A stretch of DNA of 64,000 bases, from assembly GCF_016481285.1 (NCBI RefSeq), contig NZ_JAENBP010000003.1, positions 158,166 to 222,165 of the forward strand, given 5' to 3'. Under the pieces are notes generated by a model. It saw only the letters and a program-made list of their open reading frames with translations. It had not been told where the DNA came from and made no database searches. A program made the translations under genes and the position numbers. Shown in pieces: positions 57,047-64,000 of this stretch. Position 1 is the stretch's first letter. Every line of letters begins with the position of its first letter. This DNA is from Streptococcus zalophi. GTDB taxonomy: Bacteria; Bacillota; Bacilli; Lactobacillales; Streptococcaceae.

Positions 57047-57967
57047 TTATTGATTAAGAAGTGTTTCTAATCCTGTTAAATCATCAACAGTATAGATACT
57101 AGCTGTTTTATCAATTTTCTTAACAAAACCACTTAAAACTTTTCCTGGGCCAATTTCAACGAATTCTGTGACACCTAGCGATTTAAGCGTTTCGATTGAT
57201 TCATAAAATCTAACAGGTTCTTTAACTTGACGTGCTAATAAAGATTTTATTTCATTTTGAGGCATCACTTTTGCCGTTGTATTACTTATTAACGGCATTT
57301 TAAACTCAGAAAACGAAATATTTTCCAAGGTTTCAGCTAACTGTTGACTAGCTTTTTCCAATAAGGACGTATGAAATGGACCTGAAACATTCAGTGGAAT
57401 AAGACGTTTTGTCCCTGCTTCTTTTAAAAGCTCTACTGCTTCATTAACAGCGTCAACTTCACCACCTATAACAATCTGATTAGGAGTATTATAATTGGCA
57501 GGAGTAACAATACCTTTTTTGCTGGCTTTTTGACAAATAACTTCAATCACTGCGGGATCTGTATTCATAACAGCAACCATTTTACCTGTTCCTTTAGGCG
57601 CTGCATTTGCCATAAAATCACCTCTTTTAGCAACCAACTGAACAGCATCCTCAAAAGACAAACTCTCACTTGCCACCAAAGCTGAATATTCTCCAAGAGA
57701 TAGACCAAGAACAACGTCAGGTACTATATTTCTTTCTTGTAATACCCTATAAATAGCAAGAGAAGTGACTAAAATAGCTGGCTGAGTGTATTGCGTTTGG
57801 TTTAGCTTATCATTGTCTTCATCAATCAGTTCTCTAAGATCATAGCCTAATACCCTACTAGCTGTTTCAAAAGTATCACGAACAATTGAAAAATGATCGT
57901 AAAAATCTCTTCCCATTCCTAGTTTTTGAGCACCTTGTCCAGCAAATAAAAATGCGGTTTTTCCCAT
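57047..57967 (-). CDS. fabD: Malonyl-CoA:ACP transacylase
   Basis: A 306-residue acyltransferase loading malonate onto ACP. FAGQGAQKLGMGRDFY near the N-terminus, VVLGLSLGEYSALVAS with the catalytic Ser, and GPFHTSLLEKA with the His. It follows fabK by one base. Confidence 0.96.
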   Translation of the reverse strand: MGKTAFLFAGQGAQKLGMGRDFYDHFSIVRDTFETASRVLGYDLRELIDEDNDKLNQTQYTQPAILVTSLAIYRVLQERNIVPDVVLGLSLGEYSALVASESLSFEDAVQLVAKRGDFMANAAPKGTGKMVAVMNTDPAVIEVICQKASKKGIVTPANYNTPNQIVIGGEVDAVNEAVELLKEAGTKRLIPLNVSGPFHTSLLEKASQQLAETLENISFSEFKMPLISNTTAKVMPQNEIKSLLARQVKEPVRFYESIETLKSLGVTEFVEIGPGKVLSGFVKKIDKTASIYTVDDLTGLETLLNQ

Positions 57968-57968
57968 A

Positions 57969-58943
57969 TTATTCCTCTACTAAATCTTCTATTCGTTTTG
58001 CTTCTCTTTTAATAGTTTTTATGGCACCAAAATACATATCTTCTATGATTTCTTGACAGGTTTCTTCCTTACGAATTAGACCTGAAATTTGTCCAGCCAT
58101 AACTGAGCCATTATCAACATCTCCATCAATAACAGCAAATTTTAAAGCCCCAGCTCCCATTTTGTCAAAAACAGTTAAATCTGGATTTTCTACTTTAAAG
58201 GCATCTTTTTCAGCTTGGTCAAATTTTCTGGTTAATTTATTTTTAATGCCACGAACAGCATGACCAAAATGTTGTGCAGATATGACAGTATCAATATCTT
58301 TAGCTTTTAAAATTTTATCTTTGTAGTTTTGATGAGCATTAGATTCTTTTGCAACAACAAACCGTGTGCCAACTTGAACAGCTTCAGCACCCAACATAAA
58401 GGCAGCAGCCATGCCACGTCCATCAGCAATCCCACCAGCAGCAATAACTGGAATATTGACCGCATCAGTGACCTGTCTCACTAACGTCATGGTTGTTAGT
58501 TTACCAATGTGTCCACCTGATTCCATACCTTCTGTGATAACAGCGTCAACACCAAGTTTCTCCATCCTTTTAGCCAAAGCGACACTTGGAACAACAGGAA
58601 TAACAACAATCCCAGCTTTATGAAGACGTTCCATATATTTACCAGGATTTCCAGCACCAGTAGTCACTACTTTAACACCTTCTTCAATGACAAGATCAAC
58701 AATATCGTCAACAAAAGGAGAAAGAAGCATGATATTAACACCAAAGGGATTAGTCGTCATGGATTTAATTTTATCAATATTTGCTTTAACAACTTCTTTA
58801 GGAGCATTCCCTCCACCAATAATACCTAACCCACCAGCTTTAGAAACTGCTCCAGCCAAATCTCCATCAGCAACCCAAGCCATTCCTCCTTGGAATATTG
58901 GATATTTTATACCTAATAATTCTGTAATTCTCGTTTTCATCAA
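57969..58943 (-). CDS. fabK: Enoyl-ACP reductase II (FabK)
   Basis: FMN-containing enoyl-ACP reductase of 324 residues, the NAD(P)H-dependent last step of each cycle; unrelated to FabI, so the organism should resist FabI inhibitors such as triclosan, as other streptococci do. GIKYPIFQGGMAWVADGDLA and PVIAAGGIADGRGMAAAFML are the nitronate-monooxygenase-like flavin motifs. A FabT-type palindrome precedes it at 58975-58987. ATG at 58943 or 58940. Confidence 0.96.
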   Translation of the reverse strand: MMKTRITELLGIKYPIFQGGMAWVADGDLAGAVSKAGGLGIIGGGNAPKEVVKANIDKIKSMTTNPFGVNIMLLSPFVDDIVDLVIEEGVKVVTTGAGNPGKYMERLHKAGIVVIPVVPSVALAKRMEKLGVDAVITEGMESGGHIGKLTTMTLVRQVTDAVNIPVIAAGGIADGRGMAAAFMLGAEAVQVGTRFVVAKESNAHQNYKDKILKAKDIDTVISAQHFGHAVRGIKNKLTRKFDQAEKDAFKVENPDLTVFDKMGAGALKFAVIDGDVDNGSVMAGQISGLIRKEETCQEIIEDMYFGAIKTIKREAKRIEDLVEE

Positions 58944-58974
58944 TTTTAACTTTCTATTCTTATTAATATAATAG

Positions 58975-58987
58975 TTTGATTATCAAA
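58975..58987. promoter_or_regulatory. FabT operator upstream of fabK
   Basis: TTTGATTATCAAA is a perfect 13-bp palindrome, matching the FabT box known from pneumococcus. It lies 32 bases before the fabK start, so FabT bound to acyl-ACP would repress fabK and the genes behind it. Confidence 0.9.
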
Positions 58988-58998
58988 ATATTATGATA

Positions 58999-59029
58999 AG
59001 AAGAAAGAATATTCTTCTTAGAATATTCT
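58999..59029 (-). terminator. Attenuator-like hairpin between acpP and fabK
   Basis: AGAATATTCT occurs at 59006-59015 and 59020-59029; because it is its own reverse complement the two copies form a 10-bp stem with a 4-base loop, followed on the minus strand by TTCTTCTT. It could reduce read-through from fabH-acpP into fabK, which has its own promoter region. Confidence 0.6.
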
Positions 59030-59038
59030 CAAATAAAC

Positions 59039-59263
59039 TTATTTTGTTTTTTCTTCAACATAAGCCACTAAATCACCAACAGTGTTTAGTCCTTCTTCAG
59101 TTTCAATTTGAATGTCAAAGGCATCTTCAATTTCTGAGATGACTTGGAAAACATCTAATGAATCTGCATCAAGCTCATCAAAAGTAGTTTCTAATTTTAC
59201 TTCCTCTGTCTCTTTTCCTAATTCTTCAACAATAATTTCCTGTATTTTTTCAAACACTGCCAT
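59039..59263 (-). CDS. acpP: Acyl carrier protein
   Basis: A 74-residue acidic four-helix protein. [16 protein letters not shown] includes the Ser of the DSL motif that receives the 4'-phosphopantetheine arm. It lies between fabH and fabK and provides the carrier for all steps of this cluster. Confidence 0.96.
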   Translation of the reverse strand: MAVFEKIQEIIVEELGKETEEVKLETTFDELDADSLDVFQVISEIEDAFDIQIETEEGLNTVGDLVAYVEEKTK

Positions 59264-59329
59264 TTTTATTTCTCCTTTTATTTTTAAAGATTTTTATTAA
59301 TCACATGTAGCAACATATAATTTAACTAA

Positions 59330-60304
59330 TTAGATTTTAACAATAAGGCTTCCCCATGTCAAACCTCCACCAAAACCTGCTAATAAAATCGTTTTGGTGC
59401 CATCGAGTGAAATGAGACCCTTATCAACTGTTTCTGATAGTAAAATGGGAATACTAGCGGCACTAGTGTTACCATATTCCATCATGTTTTCAAGAAATTT
59501 CTCTCTTGTAATCCCAATTTTTTTCGCCATTTTATCTAAAATACGACGATTAGCCTGGTGAAATAAGAGATAATCTATTTCTTCTATAGCAATTGGTGCC
59601 TTCTCAATTAATTGAACAACATCTTTTGAAACATCTTTGACTGCAAAATCAAAAATCATTCGGCCTTCCATTTTAAGATGACTATCATTTTCAGTAGATA
59701 CTGAAAATGGTGAGTTTAAGCCAGTATTACCTGAAGTCAACGCATGACTCCTATTTCCATCTGAATGGAGAGATTCTGCAAGAAAATGCTCATAATCCGT
59801 TTGTTCCATTAAGACACCACCAGCACCATCCCCAAATAAAACGGCTGTTGTTCTGTCTGACCAATCAAGGATTTTAGAGATGGTTTCTGCACCAATAACA
59901 ATGCCTTTTTTGTAGACTCCTGATTTTATCAATTTGTCAGCAGTTGCTAAGCCAAAGACGAAACCACTACATGCAGCTGTCAAATCAAAAACAAAAGCAT
60001 TTTTAGCACCAATATGTGCTTGAACCTTTGCAGCTGTTGATGGCATAGTACTATCTGGTGTGATAGTTGCAACTACAATAAAATCAATTTCTAAGGGGTC
60101 TAATTGTGATTTTTCAATTAATTGTTCAGCCACACGATTGGCTAAATCACTAGTCAATTCATCTTGACTAATATGACGATTTTTAATACCAGTCCTTGAT
60201 GAAATCCATTCATCACTGGTGTCTAGAATAAGAGACAAATCATCATTTGAAATGGTTTGTTTGGGAACATAATGAGCGACTTGACTAATCTTTGAATAAA
60301 ACAT
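59330..60304 (-). CDS. fabH: 3-oxoacyl-ACP synthase III
   Basis: Initiating condensing enzyme of 324 residues joining acetyl-CoA with malonyl-ACP. The catalytic Cys, His and Asn are in [25 protein letters not shown] and [12 protein letters not shown]. It shares one base with the fabT stop. Confidence 0.97.
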   Translation of the reverse strand: MFYSKISQVAHYVPKQTISNDDLSLILDTSDEWISSRTGIKNRHISQDELTSDLANRVAEQLIEKSQLDPLEIDFIVVATITPDSTMPSTAAKVQAHIGAKNAFVFDLTAACSGFVFGLATADKLIKSGVYKKGIVIGAETISKILDWSDRTTAVLFGDGAGGVLMEQTDYEHFLAESLHSDGNRSHALTSGNTGLNSPFSVSTENDSHLKMEGRMIFDFAVKDVSKDVVQLIEKAPIAIEEIDYLLFHQANRRILDKMAKKIGITREKFLENMMEYGNTSAASIPILLSETVDKGLISLDGTKTILLAGFGGGLTWGSLIVKI

Positions 60305-60738
60305 TAAATCAACTCCTCAAGAAATTTATGTAAACTTCCTAAGCCTCTAGTCAAAACGTCAACATCTTGTGCATCCATACCAGCAACAATATGAGTTACC
60401 ATTGACTTATGAAACTTTTGATGAAGTCTATCTAAAAGCCTTCCTTTTTTAGTTAAAGTCAAATAAACAACTCTTCTATCTAACTTTGATCGTGTTCTTT
60501 CAATATAGCCCTTTGCTTCTAATTTGTTAAGACTTGTCGTAACTGTTCCCAGAGTTAACAACAATTCTCTAGCAATATCACTAGGTGTGACACGATCGCT
60601 TTTTCCTATAATTTCAATAGTGTGCATTTCTTTTAAGGACACATCACTAAACTGACTAGACTTTAAACTAGTCTCTTCAATAATCAAAACCTTATTGAAA
60701 ATATCAACAAGATACTTATTGATTTTATGATAATCCAA
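60304..60738 (-). CDS. fabT: MarR-family repressor of fatty acid synthesis FabT
   Basis: A 144-residue winged-helix regulator. [20 protein letters not shown] is the DNA-binding helix pair and [18 protein letters not shown] the wing region, as in pneumococcal FabT. The start is TTG at 60738, preceded by AGGAGGT; there is no better ATG and pneumococcal FabT aligns from this point. It is expected to repress the cluster when loaded with long-chain acyl-ACP. Its own promoter has a FabT-type site at 60761-60773. Confidence 0.94.
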   Translation of the reverse strand: MDYHKINKYLVDIFNKVLIIEETSLKSSQFSDVSLKEMHTIEIIGKSDRVTPSDIARELLLTLGTVTTSLNKLEAKGYIERTRSKLDRRVVYLTLTKKGRLLDRLHQKFHKSMVTHIVAGMDAQDVDVLTRGLGSLHKFLEELI

Positions 60739-60760
60739 TCGACACCTCCTACAAATAAAC

Positions 60761-60773
60761 TTTGATAATCGAA
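60761..60773. promoter_or_regulatory. FabT operator upstream of fabT
   Basis: TTTGATAATCGAA is a 13-bp palindrome with one mismatch, matching the FabT box, 23 bases before the TTG start of fabT. It provides autoregulation of fabT and control of fabH-acpP. Confidence 0.85.
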
Positions 60774-60819
60774 TTATATCAGATATCAAACTAACTTGCA
60801 AGATAAATTATTAAGCACC

Positions 60820-61611
60820 CTATTCGCCAGTAAATTTTGGTCTTCTTCTTTCGCCATACGCACGAACACCTTCTTTAAAATCTTCTCTAAAGGCGAGAGA
60901 TTTTTGAAGAGTCAATTCTAAATCTGCATAGGAGTCCCAATCTGAAAAGTAACTTTCCCAAAGTAAAGACTTCATTGCACCATAAGAGTTAAATGAGCCA
61001 CGTTTTAATCGTTTCAGTAATTGATTCAATACCTTATCCAACTCTTCTTCTGTACACATTTTATAAACAAAGCCATATTTTTCAGCTTTTTCAGCAGATA
61101 CAGCTTCACCCGTCATAACAAGATGAGTCGCACGATTAATTCCAAGAGATCTCACCAACAAATAAAGACCACCAGCATCTGGAGCTAAACCTACATTAAC
61201 AAATGCCTGAATAAACTTTGTTTTAGTTGTTGCAATACAAAAATCAACGGCTAAAGCAATATTAAAAGCAGCTCCAGCAACAGGACCATTGGCACATAAA
61301 ATAACTGGTTTTGGTAATTTTTTGATAGCAAATGAAATATCCTGAACTAATTCAGCAATTCTAACTAACGAACTGATATCATCTTCTGAAACAGCTCGTT
61401 GCATTTCATCAAGATCACCACCAACAGAAAATACTTTGCCATTTCCTTTAATAACCAAAATTTTAAGTGACTTATCTTGTTTCACTGTCTCAATAGCATC
61501 TAATATTTCTTCACACATTAAAACATTAAAACCATTGGAAACTTCTGGCCTATTGAATGTTAGTTGAGCAATATCATCCTTTCTTTCAAAAATGATTGTT
61601 TGATAGGACAT
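60820..61611 (-). CDS. fabM: trans-2-decenoyl-ACP isomerase FabM
   Basis: Crotonase-fold enzyme of 263 residues that converts trans-2- to cis-3-decenoyl-ACP, the branch point to unsaturated fatty acids in streptococci. [14 protein letters not shown] and [20 protein letters not shown] form the oxyanion-hole region. First gene of the lipid cluster, with its own promoter region carrying FabT-like palindromes. An ordinary enoyl-CoA hydratase is excluded by context. Confidence 0.93.
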   Translation of the reverse strand: MSYQTIIFERKDDIAQLTFNRPEVSNGFNVLMCEEILDAIETVKQDKSLKILVIKGNGKVFSVGGDLDEMQRAVSEDDISSLVRIAELVQDISFAIKKLPKPVILCANGPVAGAAFNIALAVDFCIATTKTKFIQAFVNVGLAPDAGGLYLLVRSLGINRATHLVMTGEAVSAEKAEKYGFVYKMCTEEELDKVLNQLLKRLKRGSFNSYGAMKSLLWESYFSDWDSYADLELTLQKSLAFREDFKEGVRAYGERRRPKFTGE

Positions 61612-61636
61612 AAAACAACCTCTACTTTCATAATGA

Positions 61637-61649
61637 TTTGACTATTAAA
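61637..61649. promoter_or_regulatory. Imperfect FabT-like site upstream of fabM
   Basis: TTTGACTATTAAA resembles the FabT box with two mismatches and lies 26 bases before the fabM start, directly next to a larger palindrome at 61653-61681. Confidence 0.5.
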
Positions 61650-61652
61650 ATA

Positions 61653-61681
61653 TTTTATTATCAAATGATTTGATAATAAAA
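61653..61681. promoter_or_regulatory. 29-bp perfect palindrome with two FabT half-site pairs before fabM
   Basis: TTTTATTATCAAAT is followed by one central base and its exact reverse complement. The inner ATCAAAT-G-ATTTGAT pattern has the FabT half sites in inverted order compared with the usual box, so it may bind two dimers or another protein. It lies 42-70 bases upstream of fabM. Confidence 0.65.
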
Positions 61682-61746
61682 TAATAATACCACAAGTCCT
61701 TGATAAAAATCAAGAAATTTTATTAAAAAAGATAATAAAGAGGTCA

Positions 61747-61775
61747 ATGACATTTGAGCTCAATTCTGTTATAAT
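61747..61775 (+). promoter_or_regulatory. Sigma-A promoter of lysC
   Basis: ATGACA as -35, a 17-base spacer and TATAAT preceded by TGT as extended -10 lie 31 bases before the lysC start. Near-consensus, so lysC has its own promoter divergent from fabM. Confidence 0.8.
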
Positions 61776-61805
61776 TTAGTATAAACTTAAAGGAATGGTT
61801 ACTAA

Positions 61806-63161
61806 ATGAAAGTTGTAAAATTTGGAGGTAGCTCACTATCTGATGCTTCTCAACTAAAAAAAGTATTAGATATTGTTAAATCCGATATCAAAAGACAGAT
61901 TGTTATTGTTTCTGCTCCCGGAAAAAGAGATAAAAACGATACAAAAGTCACTGATGCCTTAATTAAATATTTTAAAAATTATATTAATCATAAAGACATT
62001 ACAGAAAATCAAAAATGGATTATAAAGCGCTACAAGGATATTATTGATGAGTTAAATTTACCAATAACACTTCTTGAAGACATTAAACAATCTATTGAAA
62101 AATTGGCAACACTACCAATTGAGCATAATGATTATCTCTATGATAGTTTTCTATCAGAAGGAGAAAACTCTAATGCCAAAATTATCGCTGAATTTTTTAA
62201 ACAAAGTGGTCTAGATGCAAGCTACGTCCATCCTAAAGAAGCTGGTTTAATTGTTTCAAGTGAGCCTAGTAATGCAAGAATTTTACCCTCAAGTTATGAC
62301 AAAATTGAGAATTTAGCATCAAGAGATGATATCTTAGTTATCCCAGGATTTTTTGGAGTGACAAAAGACAATCAGATATGTACCTTCTCAAGAGGTGGCT
62401 CTGATATTACAGGTGCTATTATTGCCGCTGGTATTAAAGCTGAAAGCTATGAAAATTTCACAGATGTTGATGGTATTTTTGCAGCTCATCCCGGAATTAT
62501 AAAAAATCCTGAGCCAATATTAGAGTTGACTTACCGTGAAATGCGAGAGTTAGCCTATGCAGGTTTTAGTGTCTTACACGATGAGGCTCTAATTCCAGCC
62601 TACAGAGGTAAGATACCGCTTGTCATCAAAAATACGAATAATCCTAGTCACCCTGGAACAAGAATTGTTTTAGAAAGACAACACAATCAAAATACTGTTG
62701 TCGGGATTTCAGGAGATAAAGGTTTTGTAAGTATCAACATTTCCAAATATTTGATGAATAGAGAAGTTGGTTTCGGTAAAAAATTATTACAAATTTTAGA
62801 AGATTTAAATATTTCTTGGGAGCACATGCCAACTGGCATTGATGACCTCTCCATCGTCTTAAGAGAAAGAGAATTAACACCAATCAAGGAACAAGAAATT
62901 GTCACAAGACTGACTAGAGAATTGGAAGTTGATACTGTGACAGTTGAACACCATCTTTCTATTATTATGATTGTTGGAGAAAATATGAAAAATCATATTG
63001 GTGTCACCGCGAAAGCAACACAAGCACTATCTAATCACAACATCAACTTATCAATGATTTCTCAAGGTTCCAGTGAGGTATCAGTTTTATTTGTCATCAA
63101 AACACAACAAGAAAAAGAAGCTATAAAAGCCCTTTATCAAACTTTCTTTGCACAACAATAA
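61806..63161 (+). CDS. lysC: Aspartate kinase
   Basis: Phosphorylates aspartate, the first step toward lysine, threonine and methionine. The 451-residue protein has KFGGSSLSD at the N-terminus, TFSRGGSDITGAIIAAG for substrate binding, and two C-terminal ACT domains for feedback control (ITSP-like VVGISGDKGFVSINIS and IMIVGENMKNHIGVTAKAT). Single-gene unit; ends in a terminator facing comX. Confidence 0.94.
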   Translation: MKVVKFGGSSLSDASQLKKVLDIVKSDIKRQIVIVSAPGKRDKNDTKVTDALIKYFKNYINHKDITENQKWIIKRYKDIIDELNLPITLLEDIKQSIEKLATLPIEHNDYLYDSFLSEGENSNAKIIAEFFKQSGLDASYVHPKEAGLIVSSEPSNARILPSSYDKIENLASRDDILVIPGFFGVTKDNQICTFSRGGSDITGAIIAAGIKAESYENFTDVDGIFAAHPGIIKNPEPILELTYREMRELAYAGFSVLHDEALIPAYRGKIPLVIKNTNNPSHPGTRIVLERQHNQNTVVGISGDKGFVSINISKYLMNREVGFGKKLLQILEDLNISWEHMPTGIDDLSIVLRERELTPIKEQEIVTRLTRELEVDTVTVEHHLSIIMIVGENMKNHIGVTAKATQALSNHNINLSMISQGSSEVSVLFVIKTQQEKEAIKALYQTFFAQQ

Positions 63162-63193
63162 AAAGCCGTATAAAATCATATATGGCTTTTTTA
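63161..63193. terminator. Bidirectional terminator between lysC and comX
   Basis: AAAAGCC and GGCTTTT with the inner TATA/TATA pair form a stem with T-runs on both strands, exactly between the two converging genes. Confidence 0.88.
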
Positions 63194-63201
63194 TTTTGTA
63201 A

Positions 63202-63672
63202 TCAGAAAAAATCTTTTCCAATTTTCTTTAATTTTCTGATAAAAGCGGCTCTTCCTTTAAATCTTTCACCAACCAACAAAGAATCAAACATAATCAACTC
63301 TTCCCTACTTAATAATTGAGATAATTGTGATACTGAATCCTTAAAGACAATAAAATCATCTACTAATGATTCAGATGATGATAAAGAATGCTCTATATCA
63401 CCAATTTCTTCATAATTAGGCTTATTAAATTGCCTCTTTTGACTTTCCTGTCGCCGGATTTCATCATTGATATAATTAGAAAATTTAGTTTTAAAAAAAC
63501 GAAATAATTTTAATTTATCTAATGAAAGTTCAGGATGTTTTTTTAATAATTCATAAAGACTGATCATGCCTTCTTGTTCCCAATCGTCATTGTCCCAAAT
63601 ATGTAAATGATACTTTCTTCGTAATTTCAAAACAATAGGACGAACTAGCTTATATACCTCTTCAAATTTCAT
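63202..63672 (-). CDS. comX: Competence alternative sigma factor ComX (SigX)
   Basis: Small sigma-70-like factor of 156 residues that redirects RNA polymerase to late competence genes (CIN-box promoters). MKFEEVYKLVRPIVLKLRRK at the N-terminus and WDNDDWEQEGMISLYELL (region 2) are typical of streptococcal ComX. ATG 63672 is favoured; the in-frame extension upstream lacks support. A 20-bp palindrome of ComR-box type lies 57 bases upstream of the ATG. The gene follows the tRNA-Asn/5S end of an rRNA operon, the usual streptococcal place. The frame is intact. Confidence 0.92.
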   Translation of the reverse strand: MKFEEVYKLVRPIVLKLRRKYHLHIWDNDDWEQEGMISLYELLKKHPELSLDKLKLFRFFKTKFSNYINDEIRRQESQKRQFNKPNYEEIGDIEHSLSSSESLVDDFIVFKDSVSQLSQLLSREELIMFDSLLVGERFKGRAAFIRKLKKIGKDFF

Positions 63673-63702
63673 AACATAACCCCATTTCTTTATTGTTATC
63701 TC

Positions 63703-63708
63703 ATTATA
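63703..63708 (-). promoter_or_regulatory. -10 element of the comX promoter
   Basis: TATAAT on the minus strand, 31 bases before the comX ATG and 20 bases downstream of the palindrome; a T-rich stretch (TTCTTTTCTTTTATT) lies between, and no -35 is visible, as described for ComR-activated promoters. Confidence 0.8.
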
Positions 63709-63728
63709 ACTAGAAATAAAAGAAAAGA

Positions 63729-63748
63729 ACATGACATATATGTCATGT
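63729..63748. promoter_or_regulatory. Perfect 20-bp palindrome, probable ComR box
   Basis: ACATGACATATATGTCATGT equals its own reverse complement over 20 bases and contains the GACAT-AT-ATGTC core of streptococcal ComR/XIP operators. Its position 20 bp upstream of the -10 fits activation by ComR with its peptide. The comR and comS genes are not in this window. Confidence 0.88.
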
Positions 63749-63766
63749 AAAAAATTTAAAGAGCAA

Positions 63767-63790
63767 TAAAAAAACTAGCTCACGCTAGTT
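63767..63790 (-). terminator. Terminator of the rRNA operon
   Basis: On the minus strand AACTAGC and GCTAGTT form a 7-bp stem with a GTGA loop followed by a T-run, 7 bases after the tRNA-Asn gene. Confidence 0.88.
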
Positions 63791-63797
63791 AAAATAC

Positions 63798-63870
63798 TCC
63801 GGCAGTAGGACTCGAACCTACGACATCATGATTAACAGTCATGCGCTACTACCAACTGAGCTATGCCGGA
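63798..63870 (-). tRNA. tRNA-Asn (anticodon GTT)
   Basis: 73 bases fold as a tRNA: acceptor TCCGGCA pairing with TGCCGGA, D-arm GCTCAGTTGGTAGTAGC, anticodon stem-loop GACTGTTAATC with GTT, and T-arm GTAGGTTCGAGTCCTAC. CCA is not encoded. It follows the 5S rRNA gene by 5 bases in the same operon. Confidence 0.97.
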
Positions 63871-63875
63871 TACTA

Positions 63876-63991
63876 GCTAAGCAACTACCCTATCTCACAG
63901 GGGGCAACCCCCAACTACTTCAGGCGTTCTAGGACTTAACTGCTGTGTTCGGCATGGGTACAGGTGTATCTCCTAGGCTATCGTCACTTAA
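63876..63991 (-). rRNA. rrf: 5S ribosomal RNA
   Basis: 116 bases on the minus strand, from TTAAGTGACGATAGCC to GTAGTTGCTTAGC, with the conserved CCCATGCCGAACAC loop in the middle. It is complete; the 23S gene would lie beyond the right edge. Ends recognised by comparison with remembered streptococcal 5S. Confidence 0.95.
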
Positions 63992-64000
63992 CTATGAATG

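Overview
The window looks like the chromosome of a low-GC streptococcus, most likely of the pyogenic group (S. uberis, S. parauberis, S. iniae and relatives). This rests on gene content and order: the complete fabM-fabT-fabH-acpP-fabK-fabD-fabG-fabF-accB-fabZ-accCDA lipid cluster, whiA-yvcK-rapZ, the scpA-scpB-rluB-yidD string with a XerD-like gene, asnS next to an aspartate aminotransferase and dinG, and a comX/sigX gene behind an rRNA operon that ends in 5S rRNA and tRNA-Asn. The species cannot be fixed from the sequence alone. Most genes lie on the minus strand.

Layout. 1-5760: sugar catabolism, with the EIIB (partial) and EIIA of a galactitol-type PTS, the tagatose genes lacX-like, lacD and lacC, and a divergent DeoR-type lacR. 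A folate transporter gene, folT, with a tetrahydrofolate riboswitch sits between the two sugar units. 5789-13366: dipeptidase, whiA-yvcK-rapZ, a thioredoxin-like lipoprotein with CcdA, an MFS transporter and a CPBP membrane protease. 13423-15750: an accessory patch with four small bacteriocin-immunity-like genes, a 34-residue hydrophobic peptide, and a membrane-anchored gene whose start appears frameshifted. 15751-19044: an AT-rich island with a two-gene operon (PP2C-type phosphatase plus a two-helix membrane protein carrying a Nudix domain) beside a decayed IS30-family transposase. 19045-33492: asnS, aminotransferase, dinG, ppaC, pflA, a CBS-domain membrane protein, mnmM-like methyltransferase, PAP2 phosphatase, ribU with an FMN riboswitch, trmL with a structured leader, and trkA-trkH.

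33529-51009: a long run of housekeeping genes covering chromosome segregation, cell wall (murI, murC, mltG), RNA modification, membrane insertion (yidC, yidD), greA and a SNF2-type helicase. 51104-61681: type II fatty acid synthesis genes with FabT-type palindromes in front of fabK, fabT and fabM. 61747-63991: aspartate kinase, comX with a 20-bp perfect palindrome of ComR-box type 20 bp upstream of its -10, then tRNA-Asn and 5S rRNA.

How the genes fit together. The galactitol-type PTS with LacC and LacD would form a galactitol (or tagatose) route through tagatose-6-phosphate that does not need LacA or LacB; neither is present here. The Fab/Acc cluster makes malonyl-CoA and elongates acyl-ACP under FabT control. 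The best candidate for an undescribed system is the PP2C / membrane-Nudix pair at 16084-18242: its stop and start codons overlap, its architecture is unusual, and its surroundings look transferred. The immunity-gene array next to it is the second-best lead.
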